Part shown: positions 8,516-19,100 of the stretch, one piece after another
Numbering within the stretch: the stretch's first letter is position 1
Layout of the letters: each line of letters opens with the position of its first letter
Assembly (NCBI RefSeq): GCF_008017415.1
Contig: NZ_VRSV01000002.1
Coordinates: forward strand, 62,001-126,000
Origin: Microbacterium hatanonis
GTDB lineage: Bacteria > Actinomycetota > Actinomycetes > Actinomycetales > Microbacteriaceae
Direction of reading: 5' to 3'
DNA length: 64,000 nt
Notes under the pieces: model-generated
What the model saw: only the letters and a program-made list of their open reading frames with translations
What the model was told of the DNA's origin: nothing
The model's database searches: none
Translations under genes and position numbers: made by a program

Positions 8516-10905
8516 GAACGTGCTCCGTCGGTCGCGGAGTCGGCGGGGTCGGCAGCGGCCGCCTCACCGTCGACGGGCTCGGACGCAGCATCCGCCTCAC
8601 TCCGGGGCGCACGACGACGACGTGGCTCCGGCAGGGCGAACCGCGTGCCGGCGAGGAGCGAGCGCACGTCGAGCAGAGCGCGGAGGCGTCGCCAGAATCC
8701 GGCACGCTGACGCATGTCGCCCACGATGCCGTCGACCTCGCGCCAGAACTCCTCGACGTCTTCGGGCGAGGGGTCGCGGGGGCCGAACACGTCGGCGTCG
8801 GCGCGGCGCGCGAGGGTGCTCACCTGGGGCGCGGCGAAGGCGGTGCCCACCACGACCGCGTCCTCGGTGCGGGTCCCTCCCGGGCGCACCGGGGTGCCGA
8901 AGTCGGATGACCGATCGAGCAGCTCGTCCCATCCGCCGCTGATGCGGTCGGCCGACCGGTCGGCGGTCAGGCGCTGGTGGCGGCGGGCCCTCTTCAGTCC
9001 GCCGATGACGACGAAGGGAGCGAGCAGGAGGGCGACGACGATGAGCACGATCAGGATGATCAGCAGGATGAACCCGATGATGCTCGCGATGTTGTTCTCT
9101 TCGTCTTCCGAGCCGCGCTCATCCGGCACCGTCGGGGGCAGGTCGACGGGCTGCTGCTCGGGCGGCGGCGGCTGCAGCACCTGCGGCTTCGGATCGGCCC
9201 GAGGTTTGGTCGTCTGGTCGTTCGGCACCTGGTCTTCAGGCGGGGTGGGGTCGAACGGAACCCAGCCGAAACCGTCGAAGGCGATCTCCACCCATGCGTG
9301 CAGGGTGTCGCCGGTCGCGGTGAAGACCGGTCCGGTCTGATCCTCGTCGGGGTAGAAGCCCATGACGACGCGGGCCGGCATCCCCAGCTGGCCCGCGAGG
9401 AGCGCCATCGCGACGGCGTACTGCTCGTCGTCGCCGATCATCTGCTGGCCGCCCAGGAGCGTGGTGATGCGCTCGGCGCCGTGTCCGGCGCGGGAGAGCA
9501 CCTGCCCTTCGAGGCCGTGGCTGAAGAATCCGTCCTGAGAGAGGCTCTGCTGCAGGGCCCGGGCCTGTTCGATCGGCGTCGTCGCGTCGGCGACCATGTC
9601 GGACGCGATCTCGGCGAACTCGGTGGGCACGTCGTCCTGATCGGGCATGCGCACCGGCGCGAAATCGGCGTCGGCGAGCTGCTCGTCGCTCGGCGTCTGC
9701 GGCAGCAGCGCGTCGAAGGTGTAGGCGACGCCGCGCTGCACCCCGGCCGTCACGACCGCCGTGCCGGTGGCGTCGTTGTAGTACGCGCTGCGGCGCAGGT
9801 CTTCCGCGCGGTCGCCCTCGAAGGTCACCGATGTCATCTGCCCGGCATCGGGCAGCCAGACGGTGTCGAGAGCGTCGACCTCGACATGGATCGTCACGGG
9901 CGTACCCGTCGCCTCGGGCGACATGTTGCCCCGTACCGGCGAGAAGGCGCTCGACGAGCCGGCGCCGCTGTCGTCGGCGACGTTCAGCACGGTTCCGTCG
10001 TAGGCGTCCATGGTGGCCAGACGGATGCGGGCGTCCTCGGGGAGTCCGGTGGCGCTGAAGAGCGGTTCATCGGGGAAATCGCGCACGTACGCGCGGAACG
10101 ACTGCAGAGGGCTCGGGTACTGGCGGATGTCGAAGGGCGGGATGACCACGTCGCGCAGCACGTAACGGGGTTCGTTCGCTGCCGCGAGCGCACTCGTGGC
10201 GACACCGGCCGAGGCGGCGACGGCCAGCACGACCGCGCCCGCGACGAGCCGGCGGGTGCCCACGCCCGACGACGCCGGCTCGCCCTCCTCACCGATCGAG
10301 ATCGCGGCACGCGCGGGCTGCCAGGCCTGTCGTACGGCGAGCCAGGCGATCGCGACGATCGCGAAGACGAGGCCCTGCACCAGTGGCGCGGCGGGCTGCG
10401 CGGTGCCGAGCGCGATCTGCGCGGCGAGGAACGCGGCCGCCGGGATCAGCGCCCATGCCGGTGGGCGGGCGCGCAGCGCGAGGCTCGCCGTCAGCACACC
10501 GGCCACGAGCGACATGAGGTACGGCACGAGCAGGTGACCGTCGGATGCGGCGACCGGCGCGACCGTCGTCAGCAGGGCCTTCCACGACGTGACGACGCCC
10601 GCGCCCAGCTGGGCGAGCGTGTCGATCGAGGGGATCACTCCGAGGATCGCGGTGTGCGGCAGCGCGAGGGCGGCGCCGAAGACGAAGTACACGCCTATCG
10701 TGAGCGCGGCCATCAGCAGCACTCCGAACCGACGCCACGCCCCGACGGCGGCGACCGCCAGCCCCAGCAGGGCACCGCCGATCGCGGCCACGAGGTACAC
10801 CGGGCTGTCGAACGTCGGAGCGAACCCGATGATCGGCACCGCGAGCAGCGCCGCGGTCGCGGCGAGGTCGAGCGCCCAGCGACGGGCGGGCAGCGCGGCG
10901 CTCAT
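8512..10905 (-). CDS. Transglutaminase-like membrane protein with catalytic Cys replaced by Asp
   Basis: 797 residues. About seven N-terminal membrane helices (DUF3488/TgpA-like, residues about 1-230) lead to a large extracellular transglutaminase-core domain, then a Pro-rich linker, another membrane helix (IIGFILLIILIVLIVVALLL) and a cytoplasmic tail (DUF4129-like). The core keeps the catalytic His (LHAWVEIAF) and Asp (WVPFDPTPP). Where relatives have G-x-C-E-x-F-A-x-x-M, this protein reads GDDEQYAVAM, so the nucleophilic Cys is Asp493. It is therefore probably not an active transglutaminase or protease and may act as a binding or scaffold domain. It starts at ATG 10903-10905, overlapping the DUF58 stop by 4 bp. 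Confidence 0.9.
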   Translation of the reverse strand: MSAALPARRWALDLAATAALLAVPIIGFAPTFDSPVYLVAAIGGALLGLAVAAVGAWRRFGVLLMAALTIGVYFVFGAALALPHTAILGVIPSIDTLAQLGAGVVTSWKALLTTVAPVAASDGHLLVPYLMSLVAGVLTASLALRARPPAWALIPAAAFLAAQIALGTAQPAAPLVQGLVFAIVAIAWLAVRQAWQPARAAISIGEEGEPASSGVGTRRLVAGAVVLAVAASAGVATSALAAANEPRYVLRDVVIPPFDIRQYPSPLQSFRAYVRDFPDEPLFSATGLPEDARIRLATMDAYDGTVLNVADDSGAGSSSAFSPVRGNMSPEATGTPVTIHVEVDALDTVWLPDAGQMTSVTFEGDRAEDLRRSAYYNDATGTAVVTAGVQRGVAYTFDALLPQTPSDEQLADADFAPVRMPDQDDVPTEFAEIASDMVADATTPIEQARALQQSLSQDGFFSHGLEGQVLSRAGHGAERITTLLGGQQMIGDDEQYAVAMALLAGQLGMPARVVMGFYPDEDQTGPVFTATGDTLHAWVEIAFDGFGWVPFDPTPPEDQVPNDQTTKPRADPKPQVLQPPPPEQQPVDLPPTVPDERGSEDEENNIASIIGFILLIILIVLIVVALLLAPFVVIGGLKRARRHQRLTADRSADRISGGWDELLDRSSDFGTPVRPGGTRTEDAVVVGTAFAAPQVSTLARRADADVFGPRDPSPEDVEEFWREVDGIVGDMRQRAGFWRRLRALLDVRSLLAGTRFALPEPRRRRAPRSEADAASEPVDGEAAAADPADSATDGARS

Positions 10906-12161
10906 CCGAGAACCTTCCGCAGGGCGACGGGCAGCTGGTCGAGGGTTCCGACCGTCACGACGTCGGCCTCGGCGATCCGCCGGAGGGAGGGCGACGCGCC
11001 GGTCTCGGCGACCACGGCGAGAACCCGGGCCCCGAAGGGGAGGCGGCTGCACGCGACGCGCAGGCGCGCCGCATCCACGGTGCTCCCGCACACCAGCACG
11101 ACGATGCTCGCCAGCGGCAGGGTGGAGGCGATGAGCCCGGCGAGGCCCACCAGGTCGCCCTCTCGCGGGCGCGAATAGACCAGGCCCGACAGCGAGTCGA
11201 GGAAGCGCTTGCCGCTCTCGGCCGCGATCGCGCCGCCCTGCGATCGCACGTCGACGCGCTGCGAATCGCGAAGTGCGCGCAGGCCCAGCGAACCGGCCGC
11301 CGAGACGGCGAGCTCGAACTCCTCGGGGTCGCGGTAGTCGGACGGGTGCCTCGACAGCCCGATGACGAAGTGCGATCGACGCGTCTCTTCGTACTGGCGC
11401 ACCATGAGGTCGCCGGTGCGAGCGGTCGACTTCCAGTGCACGTGACGGCGGTCGTCGCCCGGCTCGTACTGGCGGAGGGCGTGGAACGACACGTCGTCGC
11501 GGGACAGGTCGGTCGCGGGCATGCCCTCGAGGTCGCGGAGGAAGCCGAGCGACTGGCCGTCGAAGAGCACGGTCTTCGGATGGACGAAGAGGTCGACGGG
11601 CTCGTCGCGTCGCTGGACGCGCTCGAACAGCCCGAGAGGGTCACCGCGCACCACGCTCACGGGCCCGACCTTCAGCACCGCGCGGCGCTGCGTGGGGATG
11701 GCGAAGAGCTCCTCCGCCTCGTCGCCGGGCGCGAGGCGCCGCACGGCGAACTCGCCGCGGCCGGCGCCGACCGGGAGCACGATGCGCGAGGGCAGGATCG
11801 CTCGCGTGCCCGTGTTGGCGAGCGACAACGCACCGACCGCACGTTCACCCACGACCACGCGCGTGCGGTTCAGGTCGAGACCGACGTCGTAATCGGTGCG
11901 GCCGATGAGGAAGAACGTGCACAGCACGAGCACGGTCGTGACGACGACCGCCGCGATGACCAGTTCCTGCCACCCGAGGATCCGGCCGGCGACGAACAGC
12001 ACGACCGCCGTCGCCAGCAGCACCCACGCGAGCGGGCGGGCGACGCGCAGGATGCCGCGGGCGCGGCGCAGGGCGCGCGCGGCGAGCGGAGCCGCGACCT
12101 CCCGCAGGGCCGTGCGGGTCGTCCCGGCGGGGACGGTCGACCCGAGCGACTCCGTCGTCAT
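10902..12161 (-). CDS. DUF58-domain membrane protein
   Basis: 419 residues with two membrane helices at about 45-88 followed by a beta-rich region and the DUF58 (VWA-like) domain. The family hallmark YEPGDDRRHVHWKSTAR is at 232-248. DUF58 proteins are regularly encoded between a MoxR ATPase and a transglutaminase-like protein, as here, and are thought to work with MoxR as a chaperone or envelope-assembly unit; the biochemical role is not established. It starts at ATG 12159-12161 overlapping the MoxR stop (ATGA), and its stop overlaps the next start. Confidence 0.93.
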   Translation of the reverse strand: MTTESLGSTVPAGTTRTALREVAAPLAARALRRARGILRVARPLAWVLLATAVVLFVAGRILGWQELVIAAVVVTTVLVLCTFFLIGRTDYDVGLDLNRTRVVVGERAVGALSLANTGTRAILPSRIVLPVGAGRGEFAVRRLAPGDEAEELFAIPTQRRAVLKVGPVSVVRGDPLGLFERVQRRDEPVDLFVHPKTVLFDGQSLGFLRDLEGMPATDLSRDDVSFHALRQYEPGDDRRHVHWKSTARTGDLMVRQYEETRRSHFVIGLSRHPSDYRDPEEFELAVSAAGSLGLRALRDSQRVDVRSQGGAIAAESGKRFLDSLSGLVYSRPREGDLVGLAGLIASTLPLASIVVLVCGSTVDAARLRVACSRLPFGARVLAVVAETGASPSLRRIAEADVVTVGTLDQLPVALRKVLG

Positions 12162-13132
12162 GCGGCGGCAGACCTCGCCTGGGGAGCTGCGACCGCCTCC
12201 AGCACGCGCGAGATGACGGTGTCGGCGGTCGTGCCGGCGAACTCGGCCTCGGGGTCGAGCACGAGGCGGTGAGTCCAGGCCGGCTCGACGAGCAGCTTCA
12301 CGTCGTCGGGGATGACGTAGTGACGACCGGATGCCGCGGCCCACACCTTCGCGAGACGGATCATCGCGATCGCACCGCGCACCGAGACGCCGACCCGTGT
12401 GGCCGGATCGGTGCGGGTGGCCTCGGCGAGCTGCGCGGTGTAGCGCAGCACGGCGGGCTCGACGTGGACGGAGGCGGCGAGGTCGGCCATGTCGCCCACG
12501 GCGTTGGTCGTGATGATCGGCGTCAGTGCGGCGGAGGGGTTGCGATCGGCGGCGCCGGCGAGGATGCGCTCGGTGACGTCGAGGTCGGGGTAGCCGATGG
12601 AGGTCTTGATGAGGAAGCGGTCGAGCTGCGCCTCGGGCAGCTTGTAGGTGCCCGCCTGCTCGATCGGGTTCTGCGTCGCGATGACGAGGAACGGCCGGCC
12701 GACCTCGTGGGTGACGCCGTCGACCGTCACGCGCGACTCCTCCATCACCTCGAGGAGAGCCGACTGCGTCTTGGGCGAGGCGCGGTTGATCTCGTCGGCG
12801 AGCACGATCGAGGCGAAGATCGGGCCCTTGTGGAACTCGAACTTATGCGTGCCCTGGTCGTAGATCGTGACGCCGGTGACGTCGGAGGGCAGCAGGTCGG
12901 GGGTGAACTGGATGCGCTGGCTCGTTCCCTGCACCGTCGCCGCGAGCGCCTTGGCGAGGCTCGTCTTGCCGGTGCCCGGAGCGTCTTCCAGCAGCACGTG
13001 ACCCTCGGCGAGCATCGAGGCCAGCACCAGACCGACGACGTCGCGCTTTCCCATCAGGGCGTGGTCGACGTTGTCGACGAGCCTCGTGAACGTGCTCTCG
13101 AACCACGCGGCCTGCTCGGGTGTCATGGTCAT
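12158..13132 (-). CDS. MoxR-family AAA+ ATPase
   Basis: 324 residues. Walker A is EDAPGTGKTSLAKAL (about 50-63); Walker B and the following segment are VLADEINRASPKTQSALLEV (110-129), with sensor-1 region VIATQNPIEQAGTYKLPEAQ and the C-terminal lid. MoxR ATPases are hexameric chaperones that activate partner proteins, usually encoded by the adjacent DUF58 gene. The ATG at 13130-13132 has GAAGGA about 10 bases upstream; a second ATG two codons later is possible. It lies 45 bp after the giant surface protein gene. Confidence 0.95.
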   Translation of the reverse strand: MTMTPEQAAWFESTFTRLVDNVDHALMGKRDVVGLVLASMLAEGHVLLEDAPGTGKTSLAKALAATVQGTSQRIQFTPDLLPSDVTGVTIYDQGTHKFEFHKGPIFASIVLADEINRASPKTQSALLEVMEESRVTVDGVTHEVGRPFLVIATQNPIEQAGTYKLPEAQLDRFLIKTSIGYPDLDVTERILAGAADRNPSAALTPIITTNAVGDMADLAASVHVEPAVLRYTAQLAEATRTDPATRVGVSVRGAIAMIRLAKVWAAASGRHYVIPDDVKLLVEPAWTHRLVLDPEAEFAGTTADTVISRVLEAVAAPQARSAAA

Positions 13133-13177
13133 CGGTGTCGTGTCCTTCTCGTTGTCTTCTCGCGCCGTCTCGTGGCG

Positions 13178-16100
13178 CTACCAGGTCTGGCGTTCGGATT
13201 CGCCGAATCCGTCGATCTGCACCCACGCCTGCTCGCCCGGGTAGCCGAAGTAGCAGGTGAGCTGCATGCTCGCGTTGGCTTCGATGCGGTAGGACTTACC
13301 GCTGGTGAACCGGCCCTCGCGGCTGTTGACGCAGGAGACCGTGTAGGTGCCGGCGGGGAAGTCCTTCGTGTTCAGCACCAGGTAGGCGCACGAGGACGAC
13401 GTGCAGTTGTCCTGCCCCTGCGCCGACGAGCCCTTCGTCACCCAGGCCCGGGGCTGCGGCTTGGGTTCGGTGGAGGCCGACGCAGACTTCTCCGGGCTGA
13501 TCTTGCCCTCGGAGTCGATCGCCCGCACGGTGATCGAGTGGGTCTGGTCGTAGCCGTTGCCGACGTTGCGCGAGCCCTGGCCCGGGCCCACGTTCTCCCA
13601 GTTGCCGCCGTCGATGCGGATCTCCAGCCGGTTGATGGGGCGGCCGTTCGTCGCGGGCGGGCTCCACGACACGCGCACCGACTGCCCGGCACGCTCGGCA
13701 TTCGCGCCCGGTTGGTTCACCGGACCGTACGGCGTCGCGGCATTCGAGGCGGCGGAAGCCGCGCCCTCGTACGTCGCGCCGTCCTGGGTCGTCACCGCGC
13801 GCACCTGCACGGTGTACTGGTTGCCGTTGGAGATGCCGCTCGTGATCCGTGAGCCGTCCCAGTCCGCACGCCACCCGCCGCCGACGTTGTACTGGTACTT
13901 CACCGACGAACTGTCCGCACCGTTCGTCGAGCCCGGCGTGTACGAGACGACGATCGCGCTGTCGTTGGTCGGCGTCGTCGCGGAGACCCCGGTCGGCTGC
14001 CCGGGTGCGACGAACGCGCGTCGCGGAGCCGAAGGATTGCTGTCGGCGCCCCAGCCGGCTTTGTTCTTCGCTGCGACGGTGAAGGTGTAGTCGGTCTGGT
14101 TCGGATCGACCACGACCGCCTGCGAGGTCTGTCCCGCGGGAACGGCGATGGTGTTGATGACCGAACCGCCGCGGATCACGTTGAGACGGTAGCCGCTGAT
14201 CGCGTCGCCGTTCGCGGCGGGCGCGTTCCAGGTGACCTGCATCTGGGCCTGGTCGCCGACGGGCTGGAGACGCTGGGTGGTCGGCGCCGCGGCTGCCGAC
14301 GGCGGCCCGGCGGGAACCTCGCCCGCCGAGTAGCCGCTCCAGCTCGAAGGCTCAGGCGCACGGTTGTGGGCGCGCACGCGCACCTGGTAGTTCGTGCCGT
14401 TCTCGAGGCCGTCCCACACGATCGTGTTGCCGGTCACGCTGGCCTTCTGCGTGAGCCCCGACGGCGGGGCGGGCGAGATCTCGAGCGTGAACGACTCGAC
14501 CGGGGAGCCGGGCGTCGACGGGGTGACCCACGCGACCTGCAGCGACTTGTCGCCGAAGGTCAGGGTCGGCGGCTGCGGGGTGTCGGGACGCGCATCGGGC
14601 CGCGCCACGGCCGACGGAGCCGACGGGTCGGACTCGCCGACGCGGTTCGTCGCGGTGACCACGAAGTTGTACTCGACGTTGTTGGTGAGGCCGTCGAGCG
14701 TGCACGTCGTCGAGGCGCACTGCTTCGTGTACGCGCCCGAGGTGGAGGTCACCGTGTATCCGGTGATGTCGGCGCCGTTGTTCGCCGGCGGCGTCCACGA
14801 CAGCACGACCGTGCGGTCCTGCACGCTCGACACCGTCGGCGTTCCGGGAGCGTTGGGCTTCCCCTGCACCGTGAGACGGATGCGGCCCTCGACCTCGCGA
14901 TCGGGGTCGCCCGTCGCATCCTGGATCCGATAGCGCACCACCATGGTGCCGAAGAAGTCGGCCGCCGGGGTGACGGCCACCTGGTCGCCGGCGAGGTCGG
15001 CGGTGCCGCTGCCCGTCTCGGGCACCGCGGACGTCAGTTTCAGTGCCGTCTCGGGGAACGGGTTGAAGTCGTTCGCCAGCACGGGCACGGTGATCGTCTT
15101 GCCCTGGTCGGACTGCGGCACGATGTCGTCGTTGGCCGTCGCGAGGGGGCGGGTCGATGCCGTCACCCGCACCGTCACGGTGCCCTCGACCGGCTCGGTC
15201 TCGCCGTCGTCGACGCGCAGACGCACGTCGACGGTGGTTCCCTTGGGCGTTCCGGAGTCGGTGCCGACGCGCAGGGTCTGGCCGTCGATCGAGGCGCTGA
15301 AGCCCGACGGCGCACCGCCGACGATGGAGTACTGCATGCCGTCGAGGTCGCCCTCGTCGGGGTCTGTCGTGAGGGCCCGCAGGTCGAGGCCCGTGGGCTC
15401 CTCGCCCGGCGCGACATCCATCTGGCCGTTCACGAACGTCGGCTGCTGGTTGTCGGGCGGGAGCACGGTGACCGGCAGCGTCAGCGTGGCCTTCCGCCCC
15501 TCCGGGTCGTCGGGCCCCGTGCCGTCGGTGACCTCGAACGTGATGGCGTCCTGGCCGAAGTAGCCGGCCGCCGACGTGTAGGTCAGGGTCGTCTGATCCT
15601 TGACGAGGTTGGAGCCGTCGGCGTGGGATGCGGCGACCTTGGCCGCCTCGGTGATGACGACCGTCCGGCCGCCCGCGGCGCGCACGTGATCGGCGAGCGG
15701 GAGGTCGACCGTCTCGCCGCTCTGCACCTCGATGCCCTCGGTCGAGATGAGGGTCGGCGGCAGATCGCTGAGGGCGGGCACGAAGATGAAGGCCGACGCC
15801 GTCAGGTCGTCCTGATCGGTCAGCGTGTAGGTGAGCAGCTGGGCCTCGTCGAGGATCGGGATGCGCACGATGCCGTCGGCGTTGACCGTCGCCGATCCGT
15901 CGACCGTGATGCGGAGGGCGTCGGTCGTGCCGTCGGGGTCTTCGTCGTTCGCGAGCACGTCGAGGTCGACGTACTCGTCTTCCTGCACGTCCTGCGCGCG
16001 CACCCGGTCGTCGCGGGCGATCGGGCGCTGCAGCGGCACGTCGTCGGCGACCGTCACCTGCAGCACGGCGCGCGCCTCCGCACCGCGGGCGTCGCGGATC

Positions 16101-19100
16101 GTGTACTGCAGCGAGGTCTCCATCGGCTCGTCCGGCGACGTGACGACGACGCGGTCGCCGACGACTCGGGCCTGGATGCCGTCGACCTCGGGGAGGATCA
16201 GACCGTTGCTGATGAGGGAGATCGCATCGCCCTCGGGGTCGGAGTCATTGGCCAGCACCGGCACGGCCACTTCGCGCCCCGGGCGCATGATCACGGAGTC
16301 CTTCACCGCGTACGGCGCCTGGTTGGTCGCCTCGGTCGGGGCGATGCCCACGCGGATCGACGCGGTCGCCTCCGCCCCGCCCCGGTCGCGCACCCGATAG
16401 GTGAAAGCGTCGGCGCCGGTCTCGTCGTCGAAGGCCTGGTAGACGAGGAAGTTCGCGCCCGTCTCGGAGATGCGGCCCTTCGTCGGAGCGGAGTCGAGGC
16501 CGACGAGCTCGACGGAGTCGCCGTCGGGGTCGAGACCGTCGAGCGGTACGGCGATGCGCACCTCGGAGCCGCTCAGCACGCGCGAGGTGATGTCGCGCGG
16601 GCGCGGCGCCTGGTTCGTCTCGGGGTTGGCCGGGAGCACCTGGATGGTGATGTACCCGGCGTCCTTCTGCCCCGTGGAGTCCACCGCCTCGTAGGTCGCG
16701 TAGACCGTGCCCGGCTGGTCGCCCGCGCGGAAGCGCACGGTGTCCTGCGAGACGAAGATCTGGCCCTGCTCGGGCGTCGGGAGGGGCGCGACGAGGTCGG
16801 GTGCCACGTGCATCGTGTCGCTGTTGGGGTGCGTGTCGTTGTCGAGCACGGGGATGGTCACGATGTCCCCGGCACGGACGACCGCCTGGTCGTCGTTGGC
16901 GACCGGTGGTTCGAGCTGCTCGGGCGCGGGCACGGGGATGACGACCACCTCGCCCTCGGCCGTCTGCGAACCGTTCGAGATGCGGTAGCCGATGCGCGTC
17001 TGCTCGCCGAGTGCCGCCTGATCGGTGATGCGCAGCGTCTCGTGGTTGAGCACGGCGACCGAGATGCCGCTGTTCGGGTCGACGGTGACCGACTGCACGA
17101 CGAGGATGCCGCCGGACGGGTCGATGTCGTTGGCGAGGACGTTCACGAGCACATCGGCGCCGCTCGTGAGGAGGGCGACGTCGCGAACGGCGATCGGCGG
17201 CAGGTCGGTGTCGGCGTCGGGGACCACGTCGACGCGCACGAGGCCGGGCACGGCGTTCGCGCCGGACGACACGAGGTACTGCGCGTAATACGTGCCGGGG
17301 GCGTTCGAGCGGAACGTGAACGTCTTGTTCGCGAAGTCGGGGACGATCTCGGCGCCGGCGACCTCGTCGACGCGGGTGAGGCGCAGGGGCTCACGGCTGG
17401 AGCTGGTGTCGTTCGTCAGCGGCGCGACGGTCGCCGTCTGACCCACGCGGACGACGACGTGGTCGGCGTTCGTGACGGGCACGGTCGACCCGGGCGGTCG
17501 GATGTCGACCCGCAGAACACCCTCGCCGACGTCGGTGCCGTCCGAGACGACGATCGGCACGTCCTTGCGCCCCTGGGCGCCGCCGATGGCGCGGTAGGAG
17601 ATGCGCCCGTCGGAGGTGAAGTCGGCCTCGTCGCCGCCGTCGGGGGTGACGCTGCGCAGGAACACCTCGTCGCCGTCGGGGTCGGTCCAGTCGGGCAGCA
17701 CGTTGTACGACACGGCCGCACCGGCCTCGACGACGACCGCGGTGACCCGCTTCTGCACGGGCGGCGAGTTGATCTCCCAGCCGTGCACGTCGAGGCGCAC
17801 CGTCGCGGTGTCGGTGCCGCCCCGCCCGTCGTCGATCTGGTAGGTGAACGAATCGCTTCCCGAGGCGTCTTCGGGCACGGCGATCTGCAGGGCTGCGCCG
17901 TTGTTGATCGGCTGCACGTTGCCGAGCCCGGGACTGCCGTTGGGGAGGGTCACGGTGAGCACGTCGCCGTCGGCATCGGTGTCGTTGTCGAGCACGGGCA
18001 GCACCGTGGTGCGACCCGGACGCACGCCGAAGTCGTCGTCCGTGGCGACCGGCGGGGTGTTGATCTCGGTGCGCTCGGGCAGCGTCGTCTCCACCGTCTG
18101 CTCGGTGGTCTGCTCGTCCTCCTCCGAGTCGCCCTCGGGGGGAGTGATGTCCTCCCAGTTGTCGACGCGCTGCATGCTGTCGCTGGCCATCCACGCCGCG
18201 CCGCCGATGATGTCGTTCAGCACCACGACGTCGCGGTTCTGGCGGAACGTCAGCTGCGCGGTCGGATCGATGTCTTCGATGTCGACGGCGAGGTCGTTCG
18301 ACTCGTCGGAGCAGTCGCGGACGAACCGGGCGGACCCGCCCCAGGCGCCGTAGGTGCAGCCGCCGAGGGAGACGGGGGCCGCGGGCGTGCCGTCGCCTCC
18401 CGCATCGGTCTCGACCGGGTCCGATCCGTCGAGCGGCACGTTCACGAGCTGGCTCGCGGTCGCGAGCGTCACCGACGTCGCCGCCGGCGACGGCTGCTGG
18501 AGCACCGCCGTGTCTCCGCGCGGGACCTCGGTGCGGGTGCCGCCGGAGGTGTAGACGGTGCCCGTCCGCTCGTCGAGGACGGCAGCGGTGGTGCCGACGG
18601 CCGTGACCGTGAGCTCGGCGTCGTCTTCGATCCCGTCCAGACCCCGTCGCTGCGGGTCGCCGGGCTCACCGGTGTCGTCGATCGGCACGGTCACGATCTC
18701 GCGCGACTCGGGCGAGACGGCGTAGACCGTGCCGTCCTGCCCGACCGTGATGTCGGCGCCCTCGCCGAGCTCGATCGTGGGCTCCGTCCCTTCGACGGTG
18801 AAGCCCGAGACCGCGGCGGACGGCATGATCCACGCGGACCCCGACGAGGGATCGAGCACCGCGAGGGTCGCACCCCCGAGCACCGTCTTGGCGCCGGCGG
18901 GGATGTCGGCAGAATCGGTCAGCACGACCATCGCCGGATCGACCGCGGTCACGCTCTGCTCGTCGGTGACGAGCACGGTCGAGCCGTTCTGGGCGACATC
19001 GTACTCGTCGCTCGCGGCGCGGAAACCGCCGTCGAGCACCCGCGACTCGTGGTTGAAGTGCCCGACCATGAGGGAGGACTGCTTCGTGATCCACACCCCG

